A DNA stretch of 64,000 bases from Streptococcus sanguinis. GTDB taxonomy: Bacteria > Bacillota > Bacilli > Lactobacillales > Streptococcaceae. The stretch covers positions 2,108,001 through 2,172,000 of the forward strand of contig NZ_LR134002.1 of NCBI RefSeq assembly GCF_900635155.1, read 5' to 3'. This document shows positions 17,679 to 25,847 of this stretch, in pieces (the first letter of the stretch is position 1; the number at the start of each line of letters is the position of its first letter). Position numbers and translations under genes: made by a program. The notes under the pieces were generated by a model, which saw nothing but the letters and a program-made list of their open reading frames with translations, had not been told where the DNA came from and made no database searches.

Positions 17679-19073
17679 TTACCACAGCTTGGGTAGCTTC
17701 CACTCTCCGTGTGAAAACTTATCCCATACATGATTAATCCCTTTTCCAACTGCATCTCCGATAATCGTCCCTGCTACTGTTCCTATTACCGTTCCTACTA
17801 CAGGGATTGGAATAGCAGAGCCAATAACTGCTCCGACCTGAGCTCCGACTACTGCACCACTAAAGGTACCTGCCGCATGGGCGACTCCATCAGCTAGTGC
17901 ATGAGCATCCCCATATTTGCCCCTATTCTGTTGGAATGTATCCCAACCATCTTTCAATGCTAATACTGTACCGATAGCGCCTACATTTTTTACTGCTCCG
18001 AGACCTTTCTGAGACACAGCAGATTTCATGTTTCTGAATATATCTGCTTTAAGAATATCTTTATTAAGATGGCCTAGAGAATCTTTTACAAAACGCACAT
18101 CATCTACATGGCCTCCGATGAATTTACCAAATTTAGTAGCCCAACCAGCAATCTTTTCTCCTCTTGCAAAAGATTTAGCTGCTCTTGCAAGAGCTTGAGT
18201 CCCAGTACGAGTGCCAGAATTAATCATAACAAAATTAGCTCCTCTAACACCGTATTGAAGCAATTTACGGCCTGCCGATTTCCTAATTAAGGAATTTACC
18301 ATTGCTCCAGCCTTAGTTGAAGCTGCTTTAAAGCCATCTATTCCTAAAGATTCCGCAATAGATTTTAGTTCTTCTACAATATAGTCTAACACCTTTATAG
18401 GTGTCGAATTTAAAACAGAATTGGTAACTTCCTCAACTCCATCCATAAAGGCAGTACCTTTATAAAAGGCCTTTGCTTCTTTTGAAGTAAAGGAACTCTT
18501 ACCTGCTCCTTCCAGTCCCTTCAGAGCAGTCGCCTGAACTTGCAAGAGCTTACTATACTCATCTCCTCGTTTCCAACCATTAAAGCTGGCCATATTAGTT
18601 TTAGTATCGGTCAAAATGGTCTTTCCTTCTGACAAAGGAGTAGTAATTGTGCTGGCATCTGGATTCGTCAGACTGATAATATCAGAAATGGAACTATAAA
18701 TATTTGCCGTTGCTTGATTCACCGTACTAATATTGGTCTCTATGCTCGAAAAGCCATCTAAAAGCCCCTGCAAATAATCCGTATCAATAATTGCATCTGT
18801 GGCTGTCTCTGAGACTGTTGATTTAAACTGTTCAATAGTCTTATCATATTGAGCAGAAAGAACGGCTAAAGCATTAGAAAAATTCGTCAATAAGGGAACC
18901 TGATGATTGCTAATTTTGGCATCAATTGCTCCCTTGACATCTCCTTTGAGACTTTCCGAATTGACCAAACTTACAAAAGAGGTCTTAGCTGTCTCAAGCT
19001 GACTAGTAATCGAGGTTTGTGAGTTAGACAATGCTGTCTTCTGGTTATGAACCTCTGTCATATCTATTTTCAT
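17679..19073 (-). CDS. LXG-domain toxin with glycine-zipper C-terminus (TelE-like), module B
   Basis: A 464-aa predicted T7SSb pore-forming effector that keeps the native ATG (MKIDMTEVHNQ). The N-terminal LXG half is helical. The C-terminal glycine zipper spans about residues 400-445 (FSGAVVGAQVGAVIGSAIP and following) before WDKFSHGEWKLPKLW. Two of the differences from the module A toxin fall in or next to the zipper (G to A in ADGVAHAAG, F to V in GAQVGAV). The start overlaps the stop of the 219-aa DUF4176 gene by ATGA, so toxin and targeting factor are coupled. The TelE assignment rests on zipper plus context. Confidence 0.87.
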   Translation of the reverse strand: MKIDMTEVHNQKTALSNSQTSITSQLETAKTSFVSLVNSESLKGDVKGAIDAKISNHQVPLLTNFSNALAVLSAQYDKTIEQFKSTVSETATDAIIDTDYLQGLLDGFSSIETNISTVNQATANIYSSISDIISLTNPDASTITTPLSEGKTILTDTKTNMASFNGWKRGDEYSKLLQVQATALKGLEGAGKSSFTSKEAKAFYKGTAFMDGVEEVTNSVLNSTPIKVLDYIVEELKSIAESLGIDGFKAASTKAGAMVNSLIRKSAGRKLLQYGVRGANFVMINSGTRTGTQALARAAKSFARGEKIAGWATKFGKFIGGHVDDVRFVKDSLGHLNKDILKADIFRNMKSAVSQKGLGAVKNVGAIGTVLALKDGWDTFQQNRGKYGDAHALADGVAHAAGTFSGAVVGAQVGAVIGSAIPIPVVGTVIGTVAGTIIGDAVGKGINHVWDKFSHGEWKLPKLW

Positions 19074-19729
19074 CTATCTTCTCCTTCAATACTATGTGTC
19101 ATGGAAAAAACCCTATGTCGAAAATAATCCTTACGATACTGCCGATCTACATAGGATTGATCCAAAGTATCGCTATAACCTTCTTGGATAACATGAGAAA
19201 TCAAATAGCTTGGAATAAACAAAGGTTCAACATCTAGTCTCATACCATAGGGGTAGATGCTAACTAGGTAATCTATATATTCCCGGTCGTCTGGTTCAGA
19301 AAGCAATCTCCGCCCCATAATCATAGCCATAAAGGGAACCTTTGCCTTCTCCATCTCGGATACCAATTCCTCTGGAAGCAACTCACGATCTAACTCTACC
19401 AAACTGCCCAAGGGGAGGATTGGAGCCAACAGTAAATCAGTGCAAGATAACCAAATCCTAAAGTCTTTCATAGACAAAACGAGCTCCGAGCCTAAATAAG
19501 CCAGAGTTACTTTTTCTCGTTCCCAATCAAACTCCATCGTAACAGATGTGCCAAGCAAGCTACTGTAGCTATAAAAGGACTCTTTCTTGACAATTGCCAA
19601 CTGAAGCCTACGAAATGCATCTCCTTGACTAATTAAGGATTGACCCACTTGCTCCAAAATGGCTCTCTCACCCTCATCAATTCCTAATTGAAGCAAGGAG
19701 TTTTGATAAAGGCCACTTATCTCATTCAT
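19070..19729 (-). CDS. DUF4176-containing LXG targeting factor/chaperone
   Basis: A 219-aa soluble protein immediately before the module B toxin, overlapping it by 4 nt. Its C-terminal half contains a divergent DUF4176 core: ILPLGSLVELDRELL near residues 104-118, PFMAMIMGRRLL, then DYLVSIYPYGMRLD, aligning in order with the 104-aa DUF4176 proteins of both modules. The N-terminal 100 residues are an added domain not recognised. Position between the small helical partners and the LXG gene matches the chaperones of LXG pre-secretion complexes; the role is inferred from that. Confidence 0.7.
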   Translation of the reverse strand: MNEISGLYQNSLLQLGIDEGERAILEQVGQSLISQGDAFRRLQLAIVKKESFYSYSSLLGTSVTMEFDWEREKVTLAYLGSELVLSMKDFRIWLSCTDLLLAPILPLGSLVELDRELLPEELVSEMEKAKVPFMAMIMGRRLLSEPDDREYIDYLVSIYPYGMRLDVEPLFIPSYLISHVIQEGYSDTLDQSYVDRQYRKDYFRHRVFSMTHSIEGEDR

Positions 19730-19756
19730 CTATCTCGTTCCTTTCTGCTAACTTAC

Positions 19757-20020
19757 CTATTTAGCATTTGCTTGCTTTTGGTCATCAGTCACTTTATTTT
19801 CAGCTGCTTGATTCATACGAGTTACATCCGTTGTCGTGAAAGTTTTGAGACTGCTAATCGCTGTATTAAATGACTTAATTTCATCATTAAAAGATGTAAA
19901 AGGAGTCATTGTCGTTGCTGAAAAAGTTAACTCTGCCATATCTGAAATGCCAGAGATACTTGTACTAACTGTAGAAGTAAGTCCCGTCCAAGCACCATAA
20001 TCTGTTCCTGTATTTGCCAT
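19757..20020 (-). CDS. Small helical LXG partner (Lap1/DUF3130, TIGR04197-like)
   Basis: An 87-aa mostly helical protein without signal peptide. Size, composition and position (after a 140-aa coiled-coil protein, before the DUF4176 factor and LXG toxin) fit the Lap1 type of WXG100-like partner, which binds the LXG domain and forms the secretion-competent complex. There is a conserved-looking segment FSATTMTPFTSFNDEIKSFNTA in two parts and no Cys. The family call rests largely on context; the sequence alone is weakly diagnostic. Confidence 0.65.
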   Translation of the reverse strand: MANTGTDYGAWTGLTSTVSTSISGISDMAELTFSATTMTPFTSFNDEIKSFNTAISSLKTFTTTDVTRMNQAAENKVTDDQKQANAK

Positions 20021-20038
20021 CTATCTTCCCATCCTCTA

Positions 20039-20461
20039 TCATGAACTAGCTGAATTTGCCAAAGACTGATAATTAAGCATATTATTATAAGCTGTATCTG
20101 CTGCTGTCTGTAAGTTGGCTGACTCTGCTTGAAGCTCCCCAATCTTAGCATCTATACTACTCAAATTTGTGTCGTGACTCGTCTTATTGGTTGTAGCAGC
20201 AGTATTAGCAGAATCGTACTTCTCTGCATATTTATTCTTCCGATCCCCTTTAAAACTGGATTCATCTTCCCCTTTTATTTTCGTTAAGGCATCTATAATA
20301 CCTGTCTGAAAATTATTTATCTGAGTGGATAAGTCCGATTTGGCAGTTTCTAAGCGAGAAATCTTTGCATCTACGGCAGCTTTTTGAGAAATTGCATCAT
20401 CATGATTTTGAGATTCTTGATTAGCTAATCCTTGGTAATAAGATGCATCTGACATTTCCAT
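20039..20461 (-). CDS. Helical LXG partner (Lap2/DUF5082-like)
   Basis: A 140-aa hydrophilic protein made of long amphipathic helices (heptad-like ISRLETAKSDLSTQINNF and IDAKIGELQAESANLQTA). DUF5082-type proteins of this kind sit at the head of LXG operons and pair with the DUF3130-type protein to stabilise the LXG domain. It starts 74 bp after the esxA stop, behind the esxA terminator, so it is probably expressed by read-through. Function is inferred from family and position. Confidence 0.65.
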   Translation of the reverse strand: MEMSDASYYQGLANQESQNHDDAISQKAAVDAKISRLETAKSDLSTQINNFQTGIIDALTKIKGEDESSFKGDRKNKYAEKYDSANTAATTNKTSHDTNLSSIDAKIGELQAESANLQTAADTAYNNMLNYQSLANSASS

Positions 20462-20487
20462 TCTCCTATTTCTAAATTCTGACTAAA

Positions 20488-20521
20488 ATAAAGAGAGATA
20501 GGAAGCAATCCCATCCCTCCA
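20488..20521 (-). terminator. Leaky terminator after esxA
   Basis: The 11-bp arms GAGAGATAGGA/TCCCATCCCTC show two A-C mismatches on the plus strand that become G-U pairs in the minus-strand RNA, so the hairpin is fully paired only in that transcript. A UUUAUUUU-like tail follows. It would set esxA expression above that of the effector genes. Confidence 0.65.
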
Positions 20522-20534
20522 TTCCAGAGTTTTT

Positions 20535-20831
20535 TTATCCTTTGAAACCAAAGCTATTTGCATCCGCTGTATCACGTTCTGATACAGTATTAGCATAACT
20601 AACCAATTGTTGGTTGATAGAGCTCAACAATTCTTGGAATTTAACCACATCACCATGCAATTGTTGATATTGTTCAAGATAAGATTGGAAGGCACTACCT
20701 TTCCAGTGTGCTTGCATTTCACCGTTAGCAGTATTTACTGTCTGAATAGCTGCCTCAATTTGATCGCGAGCATTAGAATAAACCGCAGCTTGCGAGGTGA
20801 GCTGTTCTGGGGATAATGAAATTTCTGCCAT
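20535..20831 (-). CDS. esxA: WXG100 secreted protein EsxA
   Basis: EsxA is the hallmark small secreted substrate of type VII systems, a helical hairpin that dimerises and is needed for export of other substrates. The 98-aa protein has the central turn motif W-K-G (HWKGSAF, residues 43-49) between two helices and no signal peptide. It is the first gene of the island, with a near-consensus promoter and its own terminator, which separates it from the toxin module. The order esxA, effectors, then essA-esaB-essB-essC-esaA puts the toxin genes between substrate and machinery. Confidence 0.93.
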   Translation of the reverse strand: MAEISLSPEQLTSQAAVYSNARDQIEAAIQTVNTANGEMQAHWKGSAFQSYLEQYQQLHGDVVKFQELLSSINQQLVSYANTVSERDTADANSFGFKG

Positions 20832-20857
20832 AATGGACTCCTTATTTATAATTTAAT

Positions 20858-20873
20858 TGTTCTTAATAGAACA
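20858..20873. promoter_or_regulatory. Inverted repeat in the esxA leader
   Basis: Perfect 6-bp inverted repeat TGTTCT-TAAT-AGAACA between the esxA -10 box and start codon. It could be a repressor operator or an mRNA hairpin. GTTAA-type repeats also flank the -10/-35 region (20880-20905). Confidence 0.4.
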
Positions 20874-20886
20874 TCTTATGTTAACG

Positions 20887-20915
20887 ATTTTAACTTTTTT
20901 GTTAATGATTGTCAA
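20887..20915 (-). promoter_or_regulatory. esxA promoter
   Basis: Minus strand TTGACA (20910-20915), exactly 17 nt, TAAAAT (20887-20892), about 55 nt upstream of esxA. One mismatch from the sigma-A consensus, so strong expression is expected. Confidence 0.8.
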
Positions 20916-21010
20916 GTATTTTCCAATAGATTTTTATTATAAGCTTACTAAACAAAGACTATATTCTAATTTTTAGAACACTTCTTAATTACTGTATAGT
21001 TTTCCAAAGC

Positions 21011-21039
21011 TTGATGAAAACGTTTCGATATAGTATAAT
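21011..21039 (+). promoter_or_regulatory. Promoter of the cell-wall nucleotidase gene
   Basis: TTGATG (21011-21016), 17 nt, TATAAT (21034-21039), 35 nt before the start codon, followed by the ribosome site AAGGAGAT at 21064-21071. It is divergent from the esxA promoter. Confidence 0.75.
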
Positions 21040-21074
21040 ATAAGTCTGAAATTCATTTTTACAAAGGAGATATT

Positions 21075-23486
21075 ATGTCCAAATCATCCCTTCAAAAAAC
21101 GGTTGTACTTTTGAGTGCAGCGGCTCTTGCGGCAGCTGTAAATGCTGTTCAGGCTGATGAGAATACTCCAGCAGTCACTGCTAATCCTGCTCCAGTAGAA
21201 AGCAGCGCAGCTGAAGCAAAACCAACTACTGCTGCAAATCCTACTGAAGCTGCTGCGACACCAGAGAGCACGGATCCTAGCTCTGCTATTTCCCCAGAAA
21301 ATGTCAGTGGAAATACTGATGCTCTGATGGCTATGGCTCGCAATGTCGCAGCTACTGAGGATACTAAACCCGTGGAGGGACAGACTGTCGATGTTCGTAT
21401 CTTGGCAACGACCGACCTCCATACCAACTTGGTCAACTACGACTACTATCAGGACAAGCCGGTTGAGACCTTGGGACTGGCTAAGACTGCCGTGCTGATT
21501 GAGAAGGCCAAGAAAGAAAATCCAAACGTCCTATTAGTTGACAATGGCGACACCATCCAAGGAACGCCGCTTGGAACCTATAAGGCCATCGTGGATCCTG
21601 TGGAGAAGGGCGAGCAGCACCCTATGTACGCTGCTCTGCAGGCTCTGGGCTTTGAAGCTGGTACGCTAGGCAACCATGAGTTCAACTACGGTCTGGACTA
21701 TCTGAATCGCGTGATTGAAACAGCAGGCATGCCTCTTGTCAATGCCAATGTGCTGGATCCAGCGACTGGTAAATTCATCTATCAGCCTTACAAAATCATC
21801 GAAAAAACCTTTACGGATACTCAGGGCCGTTTGACGACTGTCAAGATTGGTGTTACTGGGATTGTCCCGCCGCAGATTCTCAACTGGGATAAGGCAAACC
21901 TAGAAGGAAAAGTGGTCGTTCGCGATTCTGTTGAGGCTATTCGAGACATTATTCCTGAGATGCGCAAGGCTGGTGCAGACATCACTTTGGTGCTTTCTCA
22001 CTCTGGTATCGGAGATGACAAGTATGAAAAAGGCGAGGAAAATGAAGGCTATCAAATCGCTAGCCTGCCAGGTGTGGATGCTGTAGTAACCGGCCACTCC
22101 CATGCTGAATTTCCAAGCGGAAACGGAAGCGGCTTCTACGAAAAATATCCTGGCGTAGATGGGGTCAACGGTAAAATCAACGGCACTCCAGTAACTATGG
22201 CTGGAAAATACGGCGACCATCTGGGCGTCATCGACCTCAAGCTCAACTATACCGATGGCAAATGGAAAGTCACTGACAGCAAAGGCTCTATCCGCAAGGT
22301 GGATACCAAGTCTAATGTAGCAGATCAGCGCGTCATTGAAATTGCCCAAGAATCTCACCAAGGTACTATCAACTACGTCCGCCAGCAAGTCGGCACCACG
22401 ACTGCACCGATTACCAGCTACTTCGCTCTGGTCAAAGACGATCCATCTGTGCAAATCGTCAACAATGCCCAGCTTTGGTATGCTAAGCAAGAGCTGGCTG
22501 GCACACCTGAAGCCAACCTTCCTATCCTGTCTGCAGCAGCGCCTTTCAAGGCAGGAACTCGTGGGGATGCAACGGCCTACACAGACATTCCAGCTGGTCC
22601 TATTGCCATCAAGAACGTAGCAGACCTCTATCTCTACGATAATGTCACAGCTATCCTCAAGGTCAACGGTGCCCAACTCAAAGAATGGTTGGAAATGTCA
22701 GCTGGTCAGTTCAATACCATTGACCCGACTAATCCCCAACCGCAAAATCTCGTCAATACTAACTACCGAACTTATAACTTTGATGTTATCGACGGTGTTA
22801 CCTATGAATTTGACATTACCCAGCCTAACAAATACGACCGCGAAGGCAAACTAGCAAACCCAAATGCCAGCCGGGTCCGTAACCTCAAATACCAAGGCAA
22901 AGAGATTGACCCCAATCAGGAATTTATCGTCGTGACCAACAACTACCGGTCTAACGGTAATTTCCCTGGTGTTCGAGAAGCTAGTCTCAACCGTCTGCTC
23001 AATCTGGAAAACCGCCAAGCTATCATCAACTATATCTTGGCTGTCAAAAATATCAATCCAAGTGCAGATCAGAACTGGCATTTCGCTGATACCATCAAGG
23101 GACTGGACCTGCGCTTCCTGACAGCTGATAAGGCTAAGAACTTGATTGGCACAGACGGAGACATCGTCTACCTAGCGGAATCTTCCCAAGAGGGATTCGG
23201 CGAATACAAGTTCGTCTACGTCGCACCGAAAACAGAAGCGGTGCCTATCGAGCAGCCAAGCTCTCCAACTATCGCAGTCGAAGCAGCCAATCTGCAGCAT
23301 AGCAGAGTAGACTTCCCTGTCTTGACTGCTGTTGACCCTAGCACAAACAAGCAAAAATCTCACAAACAAGCAGGAGCAGAAAGCCTCCCAGCAACCGGAG
23401 AAAAGACGTCCTCACTCGGACTCTTGGGACTTGTTCTGACCGGACTTGCAGGAATCTTCGCCTTCAAAAAACGAGAAAGACAATAA
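21075..23486 (+). CDS. cpdB: LPxTG cell-wall 2',3'-cyclic-nucleotide phosphodiesterase/3'-nucleotidase (CpdB/CdnP/SntA type)
   Basis: A surface phosphoesterase that dephosphorylates extracellular nucleotides; streptococcal relatives cleave cyclic nucleotides including c-di-AMP and influence host sensing. The 803-aa protein has a signal peptide (VVLLSAAALAAAVNAVQA), an Ala/Pro-rich linker to about residue 105, a metallophosphatase domain with TTDLHTN, DNGDTIQG, GNHEFNYG, LSHSG and VTGHSH metal ligands, a C-terminal nucleotidase domain with NYRSNGNFPG, and a sorting signal LPATG at residue 771 with helix and KKRERQ tail. The spacing of the first motifs and NYDYYQDKP favours CpdB over UshA-type 5'-nucleotidases. 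No sortase is encoded nearby. Confidence 0.9.
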   Translation: MSKSSLQKTVVLLSAAALAAAVNAVQADENTPAVTANPAPVESSAAEAKPTTAANPTEAAATPESTDPSSAISPENVSGNTDALMAMARNVAATEDTKPVEGQTVDVRILATTDLHTNLVNYDYYQDKPVETLGLAKTAVLIEKAKKENPNVLLVDNGDTIQGTPLGTYKAIVDPVEKGEQHPMYAALQALGFEAGTLGNHEFNYGLDYLNRVIETAGMPLVNANVLDPATGKFIYQPYKIIEKTFTDTQGRLTTVKIGVTGIVPPQILNWDKANLEGKVVVRDSVEAIRDIIPEMRKAGADITLVLSHSGIGDDKYEKGEENEGYQIASLPGVDAVVTGHSHAEFPSGNGSGFYEKYPGVDGVNGKINGTPVTMAGKYGDHLGVIDLKLNYTDGKWKVTDSKGSIRKVDTKSNVADQRVIEIAQESHQGTINYVRQQVGTTTAPITSYFALVKDDPSVQIVNNAQLWYAKQELAGTPEANLPILSAAAPFKAGTRGDATAYTDIPAGPIAIKNVADLYLYDNVTAILKVNGAQLKEWLEMSAGQFNTIDPTNPQPQNLVNTNYRTYNFDVIDGVTYEFDITQPNKYDREGKLANPNASRVRNLKYQGKEIDPNQEFIVVTNNYRSNGNFPGVREASLNRLLNLENRQAIINYILAVKNINPSADQNWHFADTIKGLDLRFLTADKAKNLIGTDGDIVYLAESSQEGFGEYKFVYVAPKTEAVPIEQPSSPTIAVEAANLQHSRVDFPVLTAVDPSTNKQKSHKQAGAESLPATGEKTSSLGLLGLVLTGLAGIFAFKKRERQ

Positions 23487-23490
23487 TTAA

Positions 23491-23526
23491 AAAATCAGTA
23501 GCCAAAATAGCTACTGATTTTACTTT
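23491..23526. terminator. Bidirectional terminator between cpdB and rsmE
   Basis: Perfect 11-bp stem (23492-23502 with 23510-23520, arm AAATCAGTAGC) and 7-nt loop, T-rich on both sides. It serves the convergent cpdB and rsmE genes. Confidence 0.85.
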
Positions 23527-24279
23527 TTAAAGACTGTCCTTGCTCAATTCCAACAAAACACTGACTGCGGTCAAGGCATAAAGGGGAGCAGTTTCAGCCC
23601 GCAGGATACGTGGACCTAGACCAGCGGAGACAGCCCCTGCTTGGCCAAAGGCTGCTATTTCCTCTGACGAGAGACCGCCCTCCGGTCCGAAGATAAAGAG
23701 GACTTTTGCGCCGGCTGCCAAGCCCAACAGAGCCCGGACTAGAGCTGCAGTTTCTCCTTCTTTGGCCGATTCTTCATAGGCCACGATGATGCGGTCAAAG
23801 TCTGCCAAGGCTGCCAGAAAGTCTGCCTTTTTATCAAAGAGCCGAACCTCCGGTATCAGATTACGCTTGCTCTGCTCTGCTGCTCCCTGAGCAATTTTCT
23901 CTAGCTTTTCACTCTTTTTAGCCAGTTTTTTTCCATCCCACTTAGCCACTGACCAGTCAGCTGGAAAGGCCCAGATAGCACTCGCCCCCAGCTCTGTTGC
24001 CTTCTGAGTGATAAATTCTAATTTATCACCCTTGGGAAAGCCTGAAGCAATGGTCACTTGGACCGGCAGCTCGGTATTGTCTGCTAGCTCCTCCACGATT
24101 TCCAAGCTCTGCTGACTGGGATCCAACACCTGAGCCAGCCGTTTCACGCCATCATCAAAGACTAATGTGACTTGGTCGCCCGCTTTGAGCCGCATGACTG
24201 AAAATATGTGTTTGGCCGTGTCCTTATCCGTGACCACCAGAGGGGACTGAGGACTTCCTTTTATAAAATACTGCTGCAT
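23527..24279 (-). CDS. rsmE: 16S rRNA m3U1498 methyltransferase RsmE
   Basis: RsmE methylates U1498 of 16S rRNA in the 30S subunit using SAM. The 250-aa protein is the normal length. It has the N-terminal PUA-like domain and a SPOUT trefoil-knot domain marked by FGPEGGLSSEEI (about residues 194-205) and LGPRILRAETAPLYAL. It starts directly after the prmA stop, so the two translation-apparatus methyltransferases form an operon. It ends at a bidirectional terminator. Confidence 0.95.
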   Translation of the reverse strand: MQQYFIKGSPQSPLVVTDKDTAKHIFSVMRLKAGDQVTLVFDDGVKRLAQVLDPSQQSLEIVEELADNTELPVQVTIASGFPKGDKLEFITQKATELGASAIWAFPADWSVAKWDGKKLAKKSEKLEKIAQGAAEQSKRNLIPEVRLFDKKADFLAALADFDRIIVAYEESAKEGETAALVRALLGLAAGAKVLFIFGPEGGLSSEEIAAFGQAGAVSAGLGPRILRAETAPLYALTAVSVLLELSKDSL

Positions 24280-25233
24280 CTAACCACCTATCACGCCTGA
24301 AATGTCCTGCGTTTTCTTAAAGACACAGGCATTCCATTCGCCCTGAATCATATGCGTTTCTAGGAAAAACCCTGCCGCTTCCGCTGACTCGCGCACCATT
24401 TCCCACTTCTCAGAAATGATCCCACTCATAATCAGATAGCCCTCATCCTTGACTAGACGATAAGCATCTTCTGTCAGATGGATGAGAATATCGGCCAAGA
24501 TATTGGCAACGATGACGTTCGCCTCGATTTCTACCCCTCGGAGAAGATCTCCCGGCGCCACATGGATGTTCTCCATACCAGGGTTGAGCTCAATATTTTC
24601 CTGAGCTACGCGCACCGCCACCTCGTCTAGGTCATAGGCATAGATGTCCTTAGCTCCCAAGAGAGAGCTGGCAATGGAGAGGACACCGCTGCCTGTACCC
24701 ACATCCAACACCGTTTCTCCGCCTCGCAAGACCTGCTCCAACGCAAAGAGGCTCATCTTGGTCGTCGGGTGAGTGCCCGTACCAAAGGCCATGCCAGGAT
24801 CCAGCTTGATAATCTTCTCACCTGCTGTTGCCTCATACTTCGTCCAGGACGGTACAATTGTCAAGTCATGGGTGATCCGAGCCGGCTCAAAGTACTTCTT
24901 CCAGTTGTCCGCCCAATCTTCCTCAGCCAGTTCCTGCCGAGTCAGCTGAATATCTCCCGTCTCCAATCCGAAGCCATCCAGCTCAGCCAGACGCTCATTG
25001 GCCTGGGCCGCAATGGCCTCTACATCCACCGAATCCGGATAATAACCGGTAATCCTGACCCGCTCGCTCTGCTCAACTTCTGGAAAAAGCTCACCGTACT
25101 GGTCAACCTGCCCCAGATAATCTGCGCTGTCATCAATAGCCACACCCTGACTGCCCAGCTCAATCAGAATATTTGAGGCCGCTTCCTCCGCCTCCCGCTT
25201 CACTTCAATCGTTAATTCCTGCCAAGTGTCCAT
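24280..25233 (-). CDS. prmA: Ribosomal protein L11 methyltransferase PrmA
   Basis: PrmA trimethylates ribosomal protein L11. The start at 25233 ([11 protein letters not shown]) gives 317 aa, the usual streptococcal length; an in-frame GTG nine codons upstream adds non-conserved residues. No strong ribosome site is visible for either. The Rossmann SAM site reads [13 protein letters not shown] and the catalytic neighbourhood includes [11 protein letters not shown]. rsmE follows with no gap. A GC-rich hairpin (GACGC-TT-GCGTC) lies about 50-70 bp upstream and may be part of the leader or an upstream terminator. Confidence 0.95.
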   Translation of the reverse strand: MDTWQELTIEVKREAEEAASNILIELGSQGVAIDDSADYLGQVDQYGELFPEVEQSERVRITGYYPDSVDVEAIAAQANERLAELDGFGLETGDIQLTRQELAEEDWADNWKKYFEPARITHDLTIVPSWTKYEATAGEKIIKLDPGMAFGTGTHPTTKMSLFALEQVLRGGETVLDVGTGSGVLSIASSLLGAKDIYAYDLDEVAVRVAQENIELNPGMENIHVAPGDLLRGVEIEANVIVANILADILIHLTEDAYRLVKDEGYLIMSGIISEKWEMVRESAEAAGFFLETHMIQGEWNACVFKKTQDISGVIGG

Positions 25234-25376
25234 GTTTAAAATACCAAGCCCGTATAACACAAAGCCAAAATAGGAAATTCTCTGACGACGCTTGCGTCTA
25301 AGAGAACCTTATCTTTTTAGCACAGTGTTTAGGGCGGGTTCAGTTTAGAAATTTAACTGAACAATCCTTTCTTTGT

Positions 25377-25847
25377 TTATTTCATTGTCTTCGTCATGTA
25401 AACCATATCCATGCCCTCTTTTTCAGGCTCCGTATGGGTCTGATGATAGCCGTTTTTCTCATAAAAAGCTACCATACCTTTATCTTGGAAAACCGTGCAC
25501 AAATCCCATTGCATAACGGTGGAGAATTTCTCCTCTATCAGACCAAGCCCCTCAGAGCCATATCCTTTGTTCTGGTACTGCGGCAAAATCGCCACTGTCC
25601 CAATCCAGCCTGCTGTCTGTTCGTCATTTGTATTCAAGCGTATAAAACCAAGAATCTTCTCGGCGTCTTTAACAAAATAATAAAAACTATTGGGCCGCTC
25701 AACTAGCTTCCAGCGAATCCGCTCTCGCTCCTCCAGATAGGGGTCGTATTGATCCTGATATTTCTCATAAACAGCCTTAAAACTCGCTCGCTGAATGGCA
25801 ATAATGGTCTCTAAATCCTCTGCTCCTGCTCGCTCAATATGAATCAT
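25377..25847 (-). CDS. GNAT-family N-acetyltransferase
   Basis: A 156-aa single-domain acetyltransferase expected to move an acetyl group from acetyl-CoA to an unknown amine. The acetyl-CoA binding motif A is clear (VAILPQYQNKGYGSEGL, about residues 85-101, with Q-x-x-G-x-G). Its start overlaps the preceding Nudix gene by 4 nt (ATGA), so the two are coupled. A hairpin at 25340-25362 (GTTCAGTT/AACTGAAC) lies just past the stop but has no clear U-tract on this strand. Substrate cannot be guessed. Confidence 0.88.
   Translation of the reverse strand: MIHIERAGAEDLETIIAIQRASFKAVYEKYQDQYDPYLEERERIRWKLVERPNSFYYFVKDAEKILGFIRLNTNDEQTAGWIGTVAILPQYQNKGYGSEGLGLIEEKFSTVMQWDLCTVFQDKGMVAFYEKNGYHQTHTEPEKEGMDMVYMTKTMK

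Noticed and set aside
21900..22676. A 258-codon minus-strand frame
   Set aside because: Antisense to the conserved nucleotidase gene, with no recognisable domain.
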